Shown here one piece after another: positions 53,833-63,903 of a stretch of 64,000 nucleotides of DNA. The stretch spans positions 434,001 through 498,000 of the forward strand of contig CAKOMW010000001.1 in assembly GCA_934096805.1 (NCBI GenBank). Direction: 5' to 3'. The notes beneath the pieces are model-generated. The model had not been told where the DNA came from. It made no database searches and worked only from the letters and a program-made list of their open reading frames with translations. Within the stretch, counting starts at the first letter, position 1. Each line of letters starts with the position of its first letter. Origin of the DNA: an uncultured Bacilli bacterium. GTDB lineage: Bacteria; Bacillota_I; Bacilli_A; RF39; UBA660. Made by a program: the position numbers and the translations under genes.

Positions 53833-54768
53833 CTACTTTTCTTTTTTTGTTTTTTTTCCTTGGTAAGAGTTTCTTCTTACAAGTTCTTTGTCTATTTCAT
53901 TAAGAATGCAAAATTTTTTGATTAGCCATGTTGGTTCGATGAGGTCGTCTTCTTTGGGATCGCCGGTTATTCTGTTTATGACGATGTTTTCGTTTAAGAG
54001 TTCTAGTTGGTCACATACGATGTTTACATATTCTTCTCTTGTTAGGATATGGAATTTTTCTTTTTGATATATTTTTTCTAGTTTTGTTCCTTTTAGAATA
54101 TGAAGCATGTGGATTTTAATACCATTTATATTTTTTTTGTTTAGATATTTTACTGTTTCTAACATCATTTCCTTTGTTTCATAAGGGAGACCATTTATAA
54201 TGTGTACGACTGTTTTGATGTTGTTTTCTTGTAGTTTTTTTAGTGTTTGTTCAAATTCTTTTAGGGTGTATCCAAGGTTTAGGAGTTTATTTGTCTTTTC
54301 GTGGATCGTTTGGAGTCCTAGTTCGATAGTGAGGTCTGTTTTTTTGTTTAGTTCGATTAAATAATTTAGGCATTGTTCGTTTATGGCATCACACCGAGTG
54401 GCAATGTTTATGCCTAGAACGTTTTCGTATGTTAGAGTTTCTTCGTATTTTTCTTTTAGATAGTTTATATCACCATAGGTGTTGGTGTTTGCTTGAAAAT
54501 AGGCGATGTATTTGGCATTTGGCCATTTTTTATGAAGTATGTTTTTGATATTGGTGAATTGTTCTTTTAGGTTATCATTTTTATTTCCAGCGAAGTCACC
54601 AGAGCCATTTTTACAATAAATGCATCCACCATAGCCTTTGGTTCCATCTTTATTGGGGCATGTTAGGTCTAGGTTTAAACTTACTTTGAATACTTTGGTT
54701 TTATATTTTTGTTTATAATAATAGTCTAGGGTGTAGTATCTTTTGTTGGTGTTTGTATTTTTGAACAT
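53833..54768 (-). CDS. TIGR01212-family radical SAM protein (YhcC/YtqA-like)
   Basis: 311 aa. The 4Fe-4S site is in CPNKDGTKGYGGCIYC (a Cys-rich cluster with a wide first spacing, as in this family), then GLQTIHEKTNKLLNLGY, HIINGLPYETKEMM and a C-terminal ITGDPKEDDLIEPTW. The family is implicated in tRNA modification, but the exact substrate is not settled. Stands alone, convergent with mraY. Confidence 0.88.
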   Translation of the reverse strand: MFKNTNTNKRYYTLDYYYKQKYKTKVFKVSLNLDLTCPNKDGTKGYGGCIYCKNGSGDFAGNKNDNLKEQFTNIKNILHKKWPNAKYIAYFQANTNTYGDINYLKEKYEETLTYENVLGINIATRCDAINEQCLNYLIELNKKTDLTIELGLQTIHEKTNKLLNLGYTLKEFEQTLKKLQENNIKTVVHIINGLPYETKEMMLETVKYLNKKNINGIKIHMLHILKGTKLEKIYQKEKFHILTREEYVNIVCDQLELLNENIVINRITGDPKEDDLIEPTWLIKKFCILNEIDKELVRRNSYQGKKTKKEK

Positions 54769-54889
54769 GGTATCACTTCCAGAGATATTGTATCAGATTT
54801 TTTTGATGTTGTCATTTTTTTATTTGTTTTCTTAATGCAATAACTTTCTTTGAATGGTTTTAAGTGTGGTTTTTATTTTTTGGTTTTGG

Positions 54890-54918
54890 TTGTTCTTTTG
54901 TGTTTCTAGTGATATAAT
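54890..54918 (+). promoter_or_regulatory. Promoter of the 118-aa gene and leuS
   Basis: TTGTTC (54890-54895), 17 nt, TATAAT (54913-54918); TTGGAGG ribosome-binding site follows. Confidence 0.7.
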
Positions 54919-54948
54919 AGGTGTGAATATCTATTTGGAGGTTTTAAT

Positions 54949-55305
54949 ATGGGATATGTATTAGAGTTTATTATTGCTTTTTTACTTGTAATGCTTTATT
55001 ATTATGTTTTTGAATTTAGAAAGATAAAGAAGCCTGCGAAAAAAGGAGATCCGGTTGAGCTCAAGTTATTTTTAAATATGTATAATATTGATTTAAAGAA
55101 GGTTTCTCGTTTTAGTATTATGAAAAAGCTTTCTTGTATGATTGCTTTTGATATAAGTGTTATGTTGCTTATTACAGAGGTTACGTCTTCTTTTATACTT
55201 AAATTTGTTATTGCGGTGCCTTGTGTATTATTTCTTCTTATTGGTAGTTATAAATTGCTTGGTTATTATTATAAAAAGAAAGGATTGATTAAAAATGAAT
55301 CATAG
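54949..55305 (+). CDS. Small two-helix membrane protein upstream of leuS
   Basis: 118 aa. An N-terminal membrane helix (VLEFIIAFLLVMLYYYVF), a basic cytosolic loop, and one or two C-terminal helices (FVIAVPCVLFLLIGSYKLLG). Family not recognised. The 11-nt overlap with leuS means translational coupling. Confidence 0.6.
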   Translation: MGYVLEFIIAFLLVMLYYYVFEFRKIKKPAKKGDPVELKLFLNMYNIDLKKVSRFSIMKKLSCMIAFDISVMLLITEVTSSFILKFVIAVPCVLFLLIGSYKLLGYYYKKKGLIKNES

Positions 55306-57703
55306 TGAAATTGAAAAAAAATGGCAAAATTATTGGGATAAAAGTGAATGTTTTAAAGCTAAAACTTTTGATGATAAGGAGCCTTATTATGTTTTGGTTG
55401 AGTTTCCTTATCCTAGTGGAGCTGGTCTTCATGTTGGTCATGTAAGAAGTTATACAGCTCAGGATGTAATATCTAGGGTTAAGAGAATGCAAGGTTATAA
55501 TGTTTTGTTTCCTATGGGTTGGGATGCTTTTGGGGCACCAGCGGAACAATATGCGATTAAGAATCATATTCATCCTAAAGATGCAGTAAAAGAAAATATA
55601 AAGACATTTAAGGGACAAATGAAGTCTTTAGGATTTAGTTTTGATTGGGATCGTGAGTTTTCTACGACTGATCCAGAGTATTATAAGTGGACACAGTGGC
55701 AATTTTTACAGTTTTATAAACATGGTATGGCTTATAAGGATACAACTTTGGTTAATTGGTGTCCTAGTTGTAAGAGTGTTTTATCTAATGAGGACGCTGC
55801 AGGTGGTGTTTGTGAAAGATGTGGTAGTGTTGTAGAGCAAAAGGAGAAATCACAATGGATGCTTAAGATGAGTAGTTATGCTGAAGATTTGCTTACTGGT
55901 TTAGAGGATACTAATTTTGCGGATAGAGTTAAGCTTGGGCAAATTAATTGGATTGGCAAATCAACTGGGGTTTTACTTGATGTTGATATTGTTGGTGGTG
56001 GAAAGTTTTCTATTTTCACTACTTGTATTGAGACTGTTTATGGGATTACATTTTTTGTAATTGCACCTGATGGTAAGTTGATTAAGGAGCTACTTCCTAG
56101 GGTTTTGAATAAAGATGAAGTCCTTTCTTATATTGAGGAAACTTCAAAGAAATCTAATATGGATAGAACAGAGCTTAATAAAGGTAAATCTGGATGTGTT
56201 TTGGAAGGCATTAAGGCTATAAATCCTATTAATGGGAAAGAGGTTCCTATTTTCTTAGGGGATTTTGTTTTAGGTAGTTATGGTACAGGTGCGGTTATGG
56301 CTGTTCCTAGTCATGATCAAAGAGATTTTCTTTATGCAAAAGAGCATGGTCTTGATATGATTACTGTTATTGATGGGGGAGATACTAATAATTGTGCTTT
56401 TGAAAAGGGTGATTATTTAGGTAAAGGTTGTAAGTTAATTAATTCTGATGAGTTTACTGGTCTTACAGTGGAAGAGGCTAAGGATAAAATAACAGACAAA
56501 CTTGTTAAGATGGGAATTGCTCGTAGATTTGATAATTATAAGATGAGGGATTGGATTTTTTCAAGACAAAGATTTTGGGGTGAACCTATTCCGATGATTT
56601 ATTGTGATTGTTGTGGATGGGTGCCAATGGATGAAAAGGATTTGCCTCTTCTTCTTCCTGATGTTGCAGAGTATGAACCTACTGATAATGGGGAGAGTCC
56701 TCTTGCAAAGATAAGTGATTGGGTTAATACTAAGTGTCCTAAGTGTGGAGGAGATGCTAGAAGAGAGACTGATACGATGCCTAATTGGGCTGGTTCTAGT
56801 TGGTATTTCTTAAGATTTATGGATCCTCATAATGATAAAGAGTTTGCTAGTATGGAAGCAATGAAGTATTGGAGGAGAGTTGATTGGTATAATGGCGGTA
56901 TGGAACATACTGCTAGGCATTTACTTTATGCAAGATTTTGGGTACAGTTTTTGTATAATATAGGTCTTGTTCCTTCAAAAGAAATGATTTGGACAAGGAT
57001 TAGTCATGGAATGATTCTTGGTTCAAATGGGGAAAAGATGAGTAAGAGTAAAGGAAATGTTATTAATCCTGATGATATAGTAAAGGAATATGGTGCGGAT
57101 ACGCTTCGTGTTTATGAAATGTTTATTGGGGATTATAGAGAGGATGTTTCTTGGAATGTTGATTCTCTTAGAGGTTGTAGAAAGTTCCTTGATAAGGTTA
57201 TTAGGCTTGGAGAAAAGCTTAATGATAAGAGTGGTTATACTGATGAGGTTCTTGCTAATAGAACTATTGATAAGGTTACTTATGATGTGTTTAATCTTAA
57301 GTATAATACTTGTGTTTCATCGCTTATGATTATGCTTAATGAGTATGAAAAGTATAGTGATGGAATTACAAGGGATGATTATAGACTTCTTCTTACTCTT
57401 CTTAATCCGATTGCTCCACATATTACTGAAGAACTTAATGAAAAATATAAGCTTGGTGATGTTATTTGTAATAGTAAGTGGCCTTTATGTGATAAGAGTA
57501 AGCTTCATAGTGATACGAAGGTTATTGCAGTACAAGTTAATGGTAAGGTTCGTGGAGAGATAGAGATTAGTGTTAATGATGATGAAGATTTTATAAAGGA
57601 TAAGGCTCTTAATGAGGATAATGTAAAAAGACATATTTCTGATAAAGAGATAGTTAAGGTTATTGTTATTAAGAATAAGATTGTTAATATTGTAGTGAGA
57701 TAA
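55295..57703 (+). CDS. leuS: Leucyl-tRNA synthetase
   Basis: 802 aa, full length for bacteria. Charges tRNA-Leu. HIGH-type PSGAGLHVGHVR, zinc ribbon CPSC...CERCG, CP1 editing domain (residues ~220-410), GEKMSKSKGN (KMSKS), then the anticodon-binding domain and C-terminal VNGKVRGEIE. The start lies within the end of the upstream 118-aa gene. Confidence 0.96.
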   Translation: MNHSEIEKKWQNYWDKSECFKAKTFDDKEPYYVLVEFPYPSGAGLHVGHVRSYTAQDVISRVKRMQGYNVLFPMGWDAFGAPAEQYAIKNHIHPKDAVKENIKTFKGQMKSLGFSFDWDREFSTTDPEYYKWTQWQFLQFYKHGMAYKDTTLVNWCPSCKSVLSNEDAAGGVCERCGSVVEQKEKSQWMLKMSSYAEDLLTGLEDTNFADRVKLGQINWIGKSTGVLLDVDIVGGGKFSIFTTCIETVYGITFFVIAPDGKLIKELLPRVLNKDEVLSYIEETSKKSNMDRTELNKGKSGCVLEGIKAINPINGKEVPIFLGDFVLGSYGTGAVMAVPSHDQRDFLYAKEHGLDMITVIDGGDTNNCAFEKGDYLGKGCKLINSDEFTGLTVEEAKDKITDKLVKMGIARRFDNYKMRDWIFSRQRFWGEPIPMIYCDCCGWVPMDEKDLPLLLPDVAEYEPTDNGESPLAKISDWVNTKCPKCGGDARRETDTMPNWAGSSWYFLRFMDPHNDKEFASMEAMKYWRRVDWYNGGMEHTARHLLYARFWVQFLYNIGLVPSKEMIWTRISHGMILGSNGEKMSKSKGNVINPDDIVKEYGADTLRVYEMFIGDYREDVSWNVDSLRGCRKFLDKVIRLGEKLNDKSGYTDEVLANRTIDKVTYDVFNLKYNTCVSSLMIMLNEYEKYSDGITRDDYRLLLTLLNPIAPHITEELNEKYKLGDVICNSKWPLCDKSKLHSDTKVIAVQVNGKVRGEIEISVNDDEDFIKDKALNEDNVKRHISDKEIVKVIVIKNKIVNIVVR

Positions 57704-57752
57704 TATTTTTATAAAAAGCTAGTGATTCCCACGATTAAGAGGAACTTAAAAA

Positions 57753-57782
57753 AGAAACTAGAGCGCACTCTAGTTTCTTTTT
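57753..57782 (+). terminator. Intrinsic terminator of leuS
   Basis: AGAAACTAGAG-CGCA-CTCTAGTTTCT, an 11-bp stem, followed by a T run. Confidence 0.92.
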
Positions 57783-57835
57783 GCTTTATAGCGTTTTTGC
57801 TACTTTTCTGCGGGTTTTTGTTTTTATAAAATAAA

Positions 57836-57864
57836 ACAAATAGATATAATTTTTATCTATTTGT
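57836..57864 (-). terminator. Terminator of the pfl operon
   Basis: CAAATAGATA/TATCTATTTG-type hairpin; on the minus strand it is followed by TTTTATTTT, right after pflA. Confidence 0.75.
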
Positions 57865-57879
57865 ATGATAAGAGTATAT

Positions 57880-58593
57880 TTATTTTATATTTAGCTCTTG
57901 TTTTAATTTTTGTTCTAGTTTTTTGCATGTTTCTATATTCATTTCTTTGGTGTTTATTAATGGATTTGTTATATTTAATTCTTTGTATTTATTAAATCCT
58001 AAGTGATGGAATGGTAGTAGTTCTATTTTTTTGATGTTTTTTATTTTTTTTAGATAGTTTTTTAGGCTTTCTATATATTCTTTGCTATCTGTTATATTTG
58101 GTACGACTACTTGTCTTATCCATACTGGGATGTTTGTTTTGTTTAGTTCTTTGATGAAGTTTTCTTGTTTTTCTATGTCTCCTTGTGTTAATTTTTTGTA
58201 ACCTTCTTTTGTTGTGTGTTTTATGTCTAGTATTACTAAGTCTATGTATTTTAGAAGTTCTTTGGTGTCTTTATTTGTTTGTCCGGATGTGTCTAGTGTT
58301 ATGTGGATGTTTTCTTTTTTTAGAAGTTTTGCTACTTTTGTTAGATATTCTAATTGTGTTAAGGGTTCTCCTCCAGAGAAGGTTACTCCACCATTACTTT
58401 TGTTATAATATGGTTTGTTTCTTTTTAGTTTTTCTACTAGTTCTTTTTCGGTGTAGTTGTTTTCTTTTATTTGCCATGTTTCTGGATTATGACAATATTT
58501 GCATCTTAACGGGCATCCGTTTAGGAATACTACTGTTCTTATACCTGGACCGTCTAGTAGTCCTAGGGTTTCTATTTTATTTATGCTTCCCAT
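57880..58593 (-). CDS. pflA: Pyruvate formate-lyase activating enzyme
   Basis: 237 aa. Radical SAM enzyme; the cluster motif is GCPLRCKYCHNPETW (CxxxCxxC), with GGVTFSGGEPLTQ and LDTSGQT. It installs the glycyl radical on PflB. Start codon shares one base with the pflB stop (TAATG), so the genes are coupled. Confidence 0.95.
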   Translation of the reverse strand: MGSINKIETLGLLDGPGIRTVVFLNGCPLRCKYCHNPETWQIKENNYTEKELVEKLKRNKPYYNKSNGGVTFSGGEPLTQLEYLTKVAKLLKKENIHITLDTSGQTNKDTKELLKYIDLVILDIKHTTKEGYKKLTQGDIEKQENFIKELNKTNIPVWIRQVVVPNITDSKEYIESLKNYLKKIKNIKKIELLPFHHLGFNKYKELNITNPLINTKEMNIETCKKLEQKLKQELNIK

Positions 58594-60821
58594 TACATTT
58601 TTTCGTGGAATGTTCTTTTTATTACTTCTTGTTGTTGTTCTTTGGTTAATCTATTAAATCTTACAGCGTATCCTGATACTCTTATTGTTAGAAGTGGGTA
58701 TTTTTCGGGGTTGTTCATGGCTTCGATTAGGGTTTCTCTTGTTAGAACGTTTACATTTAGATGATGAGCATTTTGAATGAAGTAACCGTCTAGGATTCCT
58801 ACTAGATTGTTTATTTGTTCTTCTTTTGTTTTTCCTAGGGTTGTTGGTACTATGGAGAAGGTATTTGATATTCCATCTCTACAGCAGTTTTGGTAGTCTA
58901 GTTTTGCTACTGAGTTTAGGGATGCTAATGCTCCGTTTTTATCTCTTTTATGCATTGGGTTTGCTCCGGCAGCGAATGGTTCTCCTTTTTTTCTTCCGTC
59001 TGGGGTTGAACCTGTTTTCTTTCCATATACTACGTTTGATGTTATGGTAAGTACTGAGAGGGTTGGGGTTGCATTTCTATAGCATTTGTGTTTTGTTAGT
59101 TCTTTGTAGAATTTTTCTAGTATTTCTTTTGCTATGTTATCTACTTTGTCGTCATCGTTTCCGTATTTTGGGAAAATTCCTTCTATTTCAAAGTCTATTG
59201 CTATTCCTTCTTTGTTTCTAATTGGTTTTACTTTGGCATATTTTATTGCTGATAGGCTGTCTGCGACTACGGAAAGTCCTGCGACTCCGTAAGCCATTAA
59301 TCTGTTTACGTTTGTATCGTGAAGAGCCATTTGTCCTTTTTCGTAGGCATATTTATCGTGCATGTAATGAATAATGTTCATGGCGTCGGAATATGTTTTT
59401 GCTACTTGTTCTAGGACTTTGAAGTATGATTTTTTTACTTCTTTGTATGTTAGGAATTCTTCTTCGTTCTTTTTAATGTTTTCTAGAACTTTATCTCCTT
59501 TTATTTCGTCTATTCCTCCGTTTAATGAGTAGAGTAGGGCTTTAGCTAGATTGCATCTTGCTCCGAAGAATTGCATGTCTTTTCCTTCTCTCATTGCTGA
59601 TACACAACATGCTATGGCATAGTCATCTCCATATATTGGTCTCATTACATCGTCGTTTTCATATTGGATTGAGTCTGTTTTGATGCTTAGTTTTGCACAG
59701 TATTTTTTAAAGTTTTCTGGTAGGTTATTACTCCATAGTACTGTCATATTTGGTTCTGGTGCTGGGTCTAGGTTTGTTAGGGTATGTAGTATTCTATAGC
59801 TTGTTTTAGTAACCATGCTTTTGTTTTTTTCTGTTGTTCCTCCGATAGAGCATGTTACCCAAGTTGGGTCTCCTGAGAATAGTTCATCATAGTCTGGGGT
59901 TCTTAGGTGTCTTACTAGTCTTAGTTTTATGATGAAGTTATCTATTAATTCTTGGATTTGTTTTTCTGTTATTTTTTTGTTTTGTAAGTCTCTTTCAAAG
60001 TATATATCTAAGAAGGCATCTACTCTTCCTAGACTCATGGCTGCACCGTTATTTTCTTTTACTGCTGCTAGATATCCTAGATAGGTCCATTGTACGGCTT
60101 CTTTACTATTTTTTGCTGGTTTTGATAAGTCAAAACCATATGATTTACCCATTTCTTTTATTTCTTTTAGGGCATTTATTTGCATTGAGACTTCTTCTCT
60201 TAGTCTTATTAGTTCATCGTTCATTTCTCCGGTTAGTTCTTTTAAATCTTTTTGTTTTTGTTCTATTAAGAAGTCTATTCCGTATAGGGCTATTCTTCTA
60301 TAGTCTCCGATTATTCTTCCTCTTCCATATGCATCTGGTAGTCCTGTTAATAATCCAACGTGTCTTGCTTTTTTGATGTCATCTGTATAGGCATCAAATA
60401 CTCCTTGATTATGAGTTTTTCTATATTTATTAAAATAAAAGTCTATTTCTTTGTCTAATTTATATCCATAGGCATTTAGTTCTTGATGTACCATTCTCAT
60501 ACCGCCGTAGGGATTTACTATTCTTTTAAGTGGTTTATCTGTTTGTAAACCTACGATTATGTTGTCGTCTTTTGATATATATCCTGGATTAAATTCATTT
60601 ATTCCTGATGTTTTATTTATTTCTATATCTAATACGTGTTTTTTTAGTTCTTTTTTTAAGAGTTTTTCACATTCTTTCCAGATTTTTGTTGTTTTTTCTG
60701 TTTTATTTTCTAGAAATGTTTCGTCTCCTTTGTATGATGTATAATTTTTTTTAATAAAATCACTTACGTTTATTTCTTGTGTCCATTTTCCTTCTTTAAA
60801 ATTTTGCCATTCTTGTTTCAT
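58593..60821 (-). CDS. pflB: Formate C-acetyltransferase (pyruvate formate-lyase)
   Basis: 742 aa, full length. Converts pyruvate and CoA to acetyl-CoA and formate in anaerobic metabolism. The catalytic Cys pair is in AIACCVSAMREGKD and the glycyl-radical site in IRVSGYAVRFNRL near the C-terminus. GRGRIIGDYRRIALYG is also typical. Oxygen-sensitive, which fits a fermentative anaerobe. Confidence 0.97.
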   Translation of the reverse strand: MKQEWQNFKEGKWTQEINVSDFIKKNYTSYKGDETFLENKTEKTTKIWKECEKLLKKELKKHVLDIEINKTSGINEFNPGYISKDDNIIVGLQTDKPLKRIVNPYGGMRMVHQELNAYGYKLDKEIDFYFNKYRKTHNQGVFDAYTDDIKKARHVGLLTGLPDAYGRGRIIGDYRRIALYGIDFLIEQKQKDLKELTGEMNDELIRLREEVSMQINALKEIKEMGKSYGFDLSKPAKNSKEAVQWTYLGYLAAVKENNGAAMSLGRVDAFLDIYFERDLQNKKITEKQIQELIDNFIIKLRLVRHLRTPDYDELFSGDPTWVTCSIGGTTEKNKSMVTKTSYRILHTLTNLDPAPEPNMTVLWSNNLPENFKKYCAKLSIKTDSIQYENDDVMRPIYGDDYAIACCVSAMREGKDMQFFGARCNLAKALLYSLNGGIDEIKGDKVLENIKKNEEEFLTYKEVKKSYFKVLEQVAKTYSDAMNIIHYMHDKYAYEKGQMALHDTNVNRLMAYGVAGLSVVADSLSAIKYAKVKPIRNKEGIAIDFEIEGIFPKYGNDDDKVDNIAKEILEKFYKELTKHKCYRNATPTLSVLTITSNVVYGKKTGSTPDGRKKGEPFAAGANPMHKRDKNGALASLNSVAKLDYQNCCRDGISNTFSIVPTTLGKTKEEQINNLVGILDGYFIQNAHHLNVNVLTRETLIEAMNNPEKYPLLTIRVSGYAVRFNRLTKEQQQEVIKRTFHEKM

Positions 60822-60986
60822 ATTTTACCTCCTTTAATAGTTTAACATTTATATGTTTTTTTAGATAGTGTATTTTTTATATTTTTATAGTAAATATAAT
60901 TTTTATGATGAATAGTTTTTTGTTTTTCTTGTTTTTGGATAGTAATTATGATAAGATATATTTAGATAATACTAAGGAGGTACATA

Positions 60987-63620
60987 ATGATAGTGAAGTT
61001 TAAAGATCTAAGTACTAATATGAAACTAGGTTTTATATCTTTTGTTTTTGGAATTATTGCTCTTTGTATTGTCTTAATTGGTCAATCTTATGCGATTTTT
61101 TCAGGTACTCAAACAGCTGAGGAAAGTCAAATTGTGAAGCTGGGTAATCTAGAAGTTGTTTTAAATGAACCTTCAACAGGGATAGATTTAGGTCTTAGTC
61201 CTCTTTCTGATGTTGATGGACTATTACAAGAAGAAGTATATACTTTTTCAGTGGAAAATAAAGGGAGCGCTAATGCTATGTATAAAGTATTAATAATAGA
61301 TGATGAAACAAGTAAAGCATCTTACAGTGGTACACTTTTAAGTAAAGATATAATAAGAGTAGGGTTAGAAATAAATGGAGAAGAACAAGGGCCATATAAA
61401 TTATCTGAATTAAATGAACTTTTAAATGAAAAAGAAATTAAAAAAGGTAAAAAAGATACATATAAATTAAGACTATGGATAGATGAAAGTGCAAATATAG
61501 ATGATATATCAGAACAACAAATATTTTTAAAGTTAAAACTTGAAGCAGAACAATACTTTAGTGATATAGTAGTAAATAACTTAGATAAAAGTGGGGCAAA
61601 CAAACCAGAGTTAACAGAGAATATGATACCTGTATATTATGATGAAACAAACAGTGTTTGGAAGAAAGCAGATAGTAGTAATACAAATGAAACATATAAA
61701 TGGTATGATTATGATAATAAGATGTGGGCAAATGCAGTTACTATTTCTGAAACTTTAAAAGCAAATGATATTACTAAGAATAAGAGTGTTTCTTTAAGTG
61801 GTAGTACTGTACCTGTAAAGACTTATACATCTTTTACGAGTGGTGGTAAAGGAATAAATAGTGCAAATAGTATGACAAAGATAACAGTTAATATTAATAC
61901 AGCTGGGACATTTGGTTTTAAGGCAACTGTATCTAGTGAATCTAATTATGATAAGTTAACTGTTACTGTTAGTAAAAATGGAGGAAGTGCTACTACTGTT
62001 GCGAGTGCAATAAGTGGAACAAATAGTAATACTTATTCTGATGCAGCATCAGTTGGGGATACTTATGTTATAACAGCTCAGTATACAAAAGATGGTAGTG
62101 TTAATAACAATAATGATAATGGAGTACTTGATACATTTACATATCCTGCGAATACTAATGTGACATATACTGATAGTTCTACAGCAGGTGGAACATCAGG
62201 ACAAAATTGGACTGCTGCTGGTGAAACTACTTCAAATTTTTCTACTACAAAAGTTGGAAGTGGTATAACATATAATGATAGTACAAGTAAATATGATTTA
62301 AATAGTCCTTTTTCTACTCAAATATCAAGTTCATTGGTTGGTAAGTATGTATGTCCAACAGTTACTGATACAGCATGTGCTACACCATATAAAATAGTGG
62401 AAGCATCAAATACAATAACAAAAGTAGATGAATATAAAATTAAGACAATAACTCGTAATGAAATGATAAATGCTAAAGCAGGTACAGAAATAAATATGAA
62501 TGATATAAATACAATGTGGGTATGGATACCAAGGTATACTTATACATATTTAAATACAAATACTCCAGAGGAGATAAAGATAAAATTTGAAAGTGGTACG
62601 AATAGTACAGGCACAATAAAGTGTACTGATAATGTAACAGGAGGTAACACAATAACATCTCAAACATGTACAGATAATAAAAACGGAAGTTTAAAAGCAG
62701 GAACTAGTACATATACCCATCCAGCATTTACCTTTGGAGATAAAGAACTAACAGGATTATGGGTAGGTAAGTTTGAGAGTAGTGCAACAACATTACCAAC
62801 AAATACTTCAACAACAGAATCTACAGTAATAATAAAACCAAATGTACAATCATTAAGATATAAAGCAGTATCATATCAATTTAGAGATGCAAGACAAATG
62901 GAGAAAGCAAATAATGTATATGGCTTTCCGCAAAGCAGTAGTACAACATTTAATTGGAATGGTAATTTAACCGGAGATACCAATAATATAGATATACATA
63001 TGATGAAGAATACAGAATGGGGAGCAGTAACATATTTATATCACTCTAAATATGGAAGATGCACAAATGGTAAATGTGAAGAAATAACAATAAATAACTG
63101 TGGTACATTTACAACAGGTATCGGAGCAGACACAGTAAGTGCAAGTTCTAGTTCAGCAACATGTACAACAGATAAAAATAAATATAATGGAGAAAGTGGA
63201 GTAAAAGCAAGTACAACAGGAAATGTATATGGAGTGTACGATATGTCTGGAGGCTCATGGGAATATACAATGGGTAATGTGGTAACCCCTTCAAATCAAT
63301 TTTATTCATCATCTGCACAAAACTGGAGTACAGCAACATATCCATTAGCAAAGTATTATGATAGTTATACATATAATGGTAGTTATACAACATATACAAG
63401 AGGAAGATTAGGAGATGCAACAGTAGAAATGGCACCTTCATCTAGTTCTTATACTTCATGGTATTCAGATTACGCCGGCTTCCCGTACTCGTCCGACTCT
63501 TGGTTCAATCGTGGGGGCAACTACAGCAATGGTGCGGGCGCTTTCAACTTCAGTTACATCAATGGTAGTGCGCACGGCCTCGTCTCGTTTCGGGTCTCGC
63601 TTGGTGCTCAGGCCTCTTGA
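60987..63620 (+). CDS. DGR variable target protein 4 (TasA-like N-terminus, lectin/FGE-like C-terminus)
   Basis: 877 aa from ATG 60987 with AAGGAGG (60974-60980), the strongest start of the four targets. Signal anchor (FISFVFGIIALCIVLIGQSY, residues ~13-32) and a TasA/camelysin-like domain (VKLGNLEVVLNEPS, VENKGSANAMYKV). It has the beta-sandwich insert shared with target 2 (FTSGGKGINSANSMTKITVN) and the common lectin/FGE-like module (GLWVGKFES, VYDMSGGSWEYTMG, RGRLGDATVE) ending in VR4. It lies ~55 kb from the TR, so diversification would have to act in trans. Nucleotide identity with target 2 in the C-terminal half is visibly high, indicating recent duplication or gene conversion. Confidence 0.87.
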   Translation: MIVKFKDLSTNMKLGFISFVFGIIALCIVLIGQSYAIFSGTQTAEESQIVKLGNLEVVLNEPSTGIDLGLSPLSDVDGLLQEEVYTFSVENKGSANAMYKVLIIDDETSKASYSGTLLSKDIIRVGLEINGEEQGPYKLSELNELLNEKEIKKGKKDTYKLRLWIDESANIDDISEQQIFLKLKLEAEQYFSDIVVNNLDKSGANKPELTENMIPVYYDETNSVWKKADSSNTNETYKWYDYDNKMWANAVTISETLKANDITKNKSVSLSGSTVPVKTYTSFTSGGKGINSANSMTKITVNINTAGTFGFKATVSSESNYDKLTVTVSKNGGSATTVASAISGTNSNTYSDAASVGDTYVITAQYTKDGSVNNNNDNGVLDTFTYPANTNVTYTDSSTAGGTSGQNWTAAGETTSNFSTTKVGSGITYNDSTSKYDLNSPFSTQISSSLVGKYVCPTVTDTACATPYKIVEASNTITKVDEYKIKTITRNEMINAKAGTEINMNDINTMWVWIPRYTYTYLNTNTPEEIKIKFESGTNSTGTIKCTDNVTGGNTITSQTCTDNKNGSLKAGTSTYTHPAFTFGDKELTGLWVGKFESSATTLPTNTSTTESTVIIKPNVQSLRYKAVSYQFRDARQMEKANNVYGFPQSSSTTFNWNGNLTGDTNNIDIHMMKNTEWGAVTYLYHSKYGRCTNGKCEEITINNCGTFTTGIGADTVSASSSSATCTTDKNKYNGESGVKASTTGNVYGVYDMSGGSWEYTMGNVVTPSNQFYSSSAQNWSTATYPLAKYYDSYTYNGSYTTYTRGRLGDATVEMAPSSSSYTSWYSDYAGFPYSSDSWFNRGGNYSNGAGAFNFSYINGSAHGLVSFRVSLGAQAS
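63471..63610 (+). repeat. Variable region VR4 of the DGR
   Basis: Aligns with the TR; substitutions concentrate on template adenines (AAC to GGC, TAC, GAC; AAC-run codons to AGT, TAC, ATC, CAC, CTC, GTC). It lacks two codons relative to the TR around the ACGAAC block and has the 11-codon central segment missing from the TR. It ends GGTGCTCAGGCCTCTTGA, like VR3, without a left hairpin arm. Confidence 0.82.
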
Positions 63621-63650
63621 AGTCAGTCAACTCTTTTGATAGGAAGATGA

Positions 63651-63878
63651 TTGAATTTGTTGTTTCTTTCAAATTATAATGTTTGTGACCAAGCAACGTT
63701 GGTGTCAGTTCGAGCTCTGAAAACCCGCACTGACCCTGTTCGGAAGAACAGGCAGTGCATAAAATAAGAGATGGAAAAATAGAAAGAAGAGATATGAGGG
63801 TTATACTTTTGGTTTCCTTTAGGGAACCAAAAGTGAATTATTTATGGTTTTGTAAGTTGTATGAAATCATAAATAATT
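63651..63878 (+). ncRNA. Recurrent DGR-target-associated structured RNA element, copy D
   Basis: Promoter TTGAAT (63651-63656), 18 nt, TATAAT (63675-63680), then the same structured sequence as copies A and B, with a GTCAGT/ACTGAC hairpin, CCTGTTC-GGAA-GAACAGG, and CTTTTGGTT/AACCAAAAG. It ends with a 15-bp hairpin (63836-63850 with 63864-63878, one G-T) in place of a TR. Its closeness to copy B over more than 200 nt shows a recent shared origin. Confidence 0.55.
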
Positions 63879-63903
63879 AGTATTATGTTTTTGTGGGGTG
63901 TTT

